A stretch of DNA of 6,345 nucleotides. Source: Glacieibacterium sp964246975 (lineage in GTDB: Bacteria > Pseudomonadota > Alphaproteobacteria > Sphingomonadales > Sphingomonadaceae). Shown here piece after piece: positions 5,445 through 6,345 of the stretch. Each line of letters opens with the position of its first letter. Position 1 is the stretch's first letter. The notes under the pieces are model-generated. The model saw only the letters and a program-made list of their open reading frames with translations, was not told the DNA's origin and did not search any database. Location of the stretch: NCBI GenBank assembly GCA_964246975.1, contig CAXTSL010000120.1:1-6345 (forward strand), written 5' to 3'. Made by a program: the position numbers and the translations under genes.

Positions 5445-5466
5445 GGCCCGGCGTGCGGCTTGCAAG
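5439..5466 (-). promoter_or_regulatory. candidate promoter for the chaperone-DUF177 operon
   Basis: On the - strand TTGCAA (5465-5460, 4 of 6 to TTGACA) is followed about 16-17 bp later by an AT-rich CAATATG patch, the only one in this gap. The -35 sits inside the 10-bp palindrome GCTTGCAAGC (5458-5467). It would overlap the bamE promoter, so the two transcription units could compete or share a regulator. The matches are weak. Confidence 0.25.
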
Positions 5467-5493
5467 CTGCGCCATCGTTTCAGGAGTAAGCCC

Positions 5494-5982
5494 ATGCGGG
5501 CGTCGCACAGCCTCATCGTCCCGGCCCTCGTCACGGCGCTCGCCGCCGCCGCGCTGCCCGGCTGCCAGCGCATCCAGCAGAACGCCGGCTACCGCGTCGA
5601 CGAATCGCTCGTCGCAGCGATCCAGCCGGGTGTCGACAACCAGCGTTCGGTCGAAAAGACCCTCGGGCGCCCGACCTTCGTCAGCGAATTCGGCGGCCGC
5701 GACTGGTATTACGTGTCGCGCAACACCGGCCAGATCGCCTTCGCCCCGCCGCGCGCGCGCGAGCAGTCGATCATCCGCATCACCTTCGATGCCAAGGGCA
5801 ACGTCACCGCGCTCGACCGGCGCGGGCTCGAACAGACGGCGCGCGTCTCGCCCAGCGGCGACAAGACCCCGACGCTGGGGCGTCACACCTCGATCCTCGA
5901 GGACATCTTCGGCAACATCGGCGCGGTCGGTGCCGGGGCGCCGCCGGAGAACGGCTCGACGGGCCGCGACGGGCCGCGCTGA
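5494..5982 (+). CDS. bamE: BamE (SmpA/OmlA) outer membrane assembly lipoprotein
   Basis: This 162-residue lipoprotein belongs to the BAM complex, which folds beta-barrel proteins into the outer membrane. The signal peptide (1-23) ends in the lipobox LPGC with the lipidated Cys24; Gln follows at +2, which favours outer membrane sorting. The SmpA/OmlA domain follows: IQPGVDNQRSVEKTLGRP (43-60) carries the P-G-x(6)-V-x(3)-L-G-x-P pattern, then the strand segment FGGRDWYYVSRNT (66-78) and a strand around ITFDAKGNVTALD. A tail with a conserved-looking helix (LGRHTSILEDIFGNIG) and a flexible Gly/Pro end is common in alphaproteobacterial forms, which are longer than the E. coli protein of about 113 residues. 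The start is supported by AGGAG at 5482-5486, 7 bp upstream, and by the signal peptide. It is divergent from the chaperone operon and convergent with hppA. Confidence 0.95.
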   Translation: MRASHSLIVPALVTALAAAALPGCQRIQQNAGYRVDESLVAAIQPGVDNQRSVEKTLGRPTFVSEFGGRDWYYVSRNTGQIAFAPPRAREQSIIRITFDAKGNVTALDRRGLEQTARVSPSGDKTPTLGRHTSILEDIFGNIGAVGAGAPPENGSTGRDGPR

Positions 5983-6015
5983 GGCTGTCGGGTCAGTCTT
6001 CGCTCGAATTTCGCT

Positions 6016-6089
6016 CGTCATGCTGGCGCACGCTAGCATCCAGCTATCCGCGCACGGGACGATGGATGCTGGCGTGCGCCAGCATGACG
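6016..6089. repeat. CGTCATGCTGG-type double-hairpin repeat after bamE
   Basis: Two 27-bp arms (6016-6042 and 6063-6089) are inverted copies with one difference (T6034 against G6071, still a G-U pair in RNA), around a 20-nt centre. Each arm is also an internal hairpin: TGCTGGCG and CGCTAGCA flank a 2-nt centre on the left, and TGCTGGCG and CGCCAGCA do so on the right. The element can therefore fold as one long or two short stems. From memory, sphingomonad genomes hold many intergenic copies beginning CGTCATGCTG and ending CAGCATCCA, with variable centres. This resembles a REP/BIME-type repeat rather than a terminator, because no T run follows on the + strand. Confidence 0.92.
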
Positions 6090-6115
6090 GCGTGAAAAAA
6101 GGCGCTCCAGCAAGC

Positions 6116-6141
6116 AAAAAAAGCGTCGCGGCAAAGCCGCG
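6116..6141 (-). terminator. probable intrinsic terminator for hppA
   Basis: Read on the - strand, a stem CGCGGC (6141-6136 as its first arm) with loop TTT (6135-6133) closes with GCCGCG, followed by ACGC and seven T (6122-6116). It lies about 118 bp after the hppA stop, in the right orientation. A second T run on the same strand (6100-6095) lies just beyond. The 4-nt spacer between stem and T run makes it slightly imperfect. Confidence 0.6.
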
Positions 6142-6156
6142 CCGTCGGCCGGGTTT

Positions 6157-6238
6157 GGCGGACGTCTCCGCCGCCCCGCCGTCCGGGCTGGCGCGAGTCC
6201 GCGCCCAATCCAAAACTCGCGAAGGCGAATTTCGCCTT
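6157..6238. other. cluster of three short hairpins between hppA stop and its terminator
   Basis: Three perfect stems follow one another: GGCGGA with TCCGCC around CGTC (6157-6172), GGCGCG with CGCGCC around AGTC (6190-6205), and AAGGCGAA with TTCGCCTT around a single T (6222-6238). With the terminator and the double-hairpin repeat, this gives five structured segments between bamE and hppA. Open frames across this stretch have no ribosome binding site or family resemblance. It may be degenerate repeat material or a structured 3' end of the hppA message; no function is assigned. Confidence 0.6.
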
Positions 6239-6258
6239 GGGCTCGGCCGCGCTGCGCC

Positions 6259-6345
6259 TTAAACGCCCGCGAGCGCCGCCAGCAGCAGCAGCGCCACGAT
6301 ATTGGTGATCTTGATCATCGGGTTGACCGCCGGGCCGGCGGTGTC
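6259..6345 (-). CDS. hppA: membrane-bound proton-translocating pyrophosphatase, C-terminal fragment
   Basis: The last 28 codons and a TAA stop are present; the gene continues beyond the right edge. The translation DTAGPAVNPMIKITNIVALL (the first 20 residues seen), followed by Leu/Ala-rich membrane residues, matches the highly conserved C-terminus of H+-pyrophosphatases, where the D-T-x-G-P-A-x-N-P motif lies before the final transmembrane helix. The enzyme couples pyrophosphate hydrolysis to proton pumping across the inner membrane. The residues that decide K+ dependence are outside the window. It is convergent with bamE, with a probable intrinsic terminator at 6116-6141. Identification rests on a short but distinctive segment. 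Confidence 0.93.
   Translation of the reverse strand, partial: DTAGPAVNPMIKITNIVALLLLAALAGV

Noticed and set aside
5407..6213. Extension of the chaperone frame to 6213
   Set aside because: It runs antisense through bamE and through the 6016-6089 repeat; the family begins at MKWPALG (5406), with AAGGT upstream.
1..6345. CRISPR array, tRNA or rRNA genes, insertion sequence, prophage or toxin-antitoxin genes
   Set aside because: No regularly spaced direct repeats, tRNA-like folds, transposase, integrase or phage motifs, or small paired toxin-antitoxin frames were seen on either strand.

Overview
The window looks like chromosomal DNA from a GC-rich alphaproteobacterium, most likely a member of the Sphingomonadales. 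The evidence is the high GC third positions, an alphaproteobacterial ubiquinol-cytochrome c chaperone gene divergent from a bamE lipoprotein gene, a zinc-ribbon DUF3667 membrane protein, the C-terminus of a proton-pumping pyrophosphatase, and purine-rich inverted repeats of the kind scattered through sphingomonad genomes. The genus cannot be named from sequence reading alone.

Layout. Positions 1-36 are the tail of a dispersed repeat. A short iron-type regulatory region (about 48-85) leads into the feoA-feoB ferrous iron uptake operon (92-2226, + strand). A long inverted repeat (2230-2370) fills the gap to a convergent DUF3667 membrane protein (2379-3557, - strand). A divergent regulatory region of about 150 bp separates that gene from ssb (3706-4221, + strand). 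A second long inverted repeat (4240-4374) fills the gap to a convergent two-gene operon on the - strand: ubiquinol-cytochrome c chaperone (4885-5406), then YceD/DUF177 (4385-4888). An 87-bp divergent promoter region separates this operon from bamE (5494-5982, + strand). A third inverted repeat (6016-6089) and a string of small hairpins lie between bamE and the last codons of hppA (6259-6345, - strand, continuing past the window).

How the parts relate. FeoA and FeoB act together in Fe(II) import. The chaperone and DUF177 genes overlap by 4 bp and are clearly co-transcribed; the first serves assembly of the cytochrome bc1 complex, and the second belongs to a family linked to 23S rRNA/ribosome assembly. 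BamE belongs to the outer-membrane protein assembly machine, HppA to membrane energisation, and Ssb to replication and repair. These are ordinary core genes, and I see no defence system, prophage, CRISPR array, insertion sequence or biosynthetic cluster.

The most unusual content is between the genes. All three convergent gene junctions hold a long, nearly perfect inverted repeat that starts and ends within a few to a few tens of bases of the flanking stop codons, while both divergent gaps lack one. Two of the repeats carry strong four-run G-quadruplex motifs in each arm, on opposite strands. A fragment of the first element also recurs, identical over 36 bp, at the left edge of the window.
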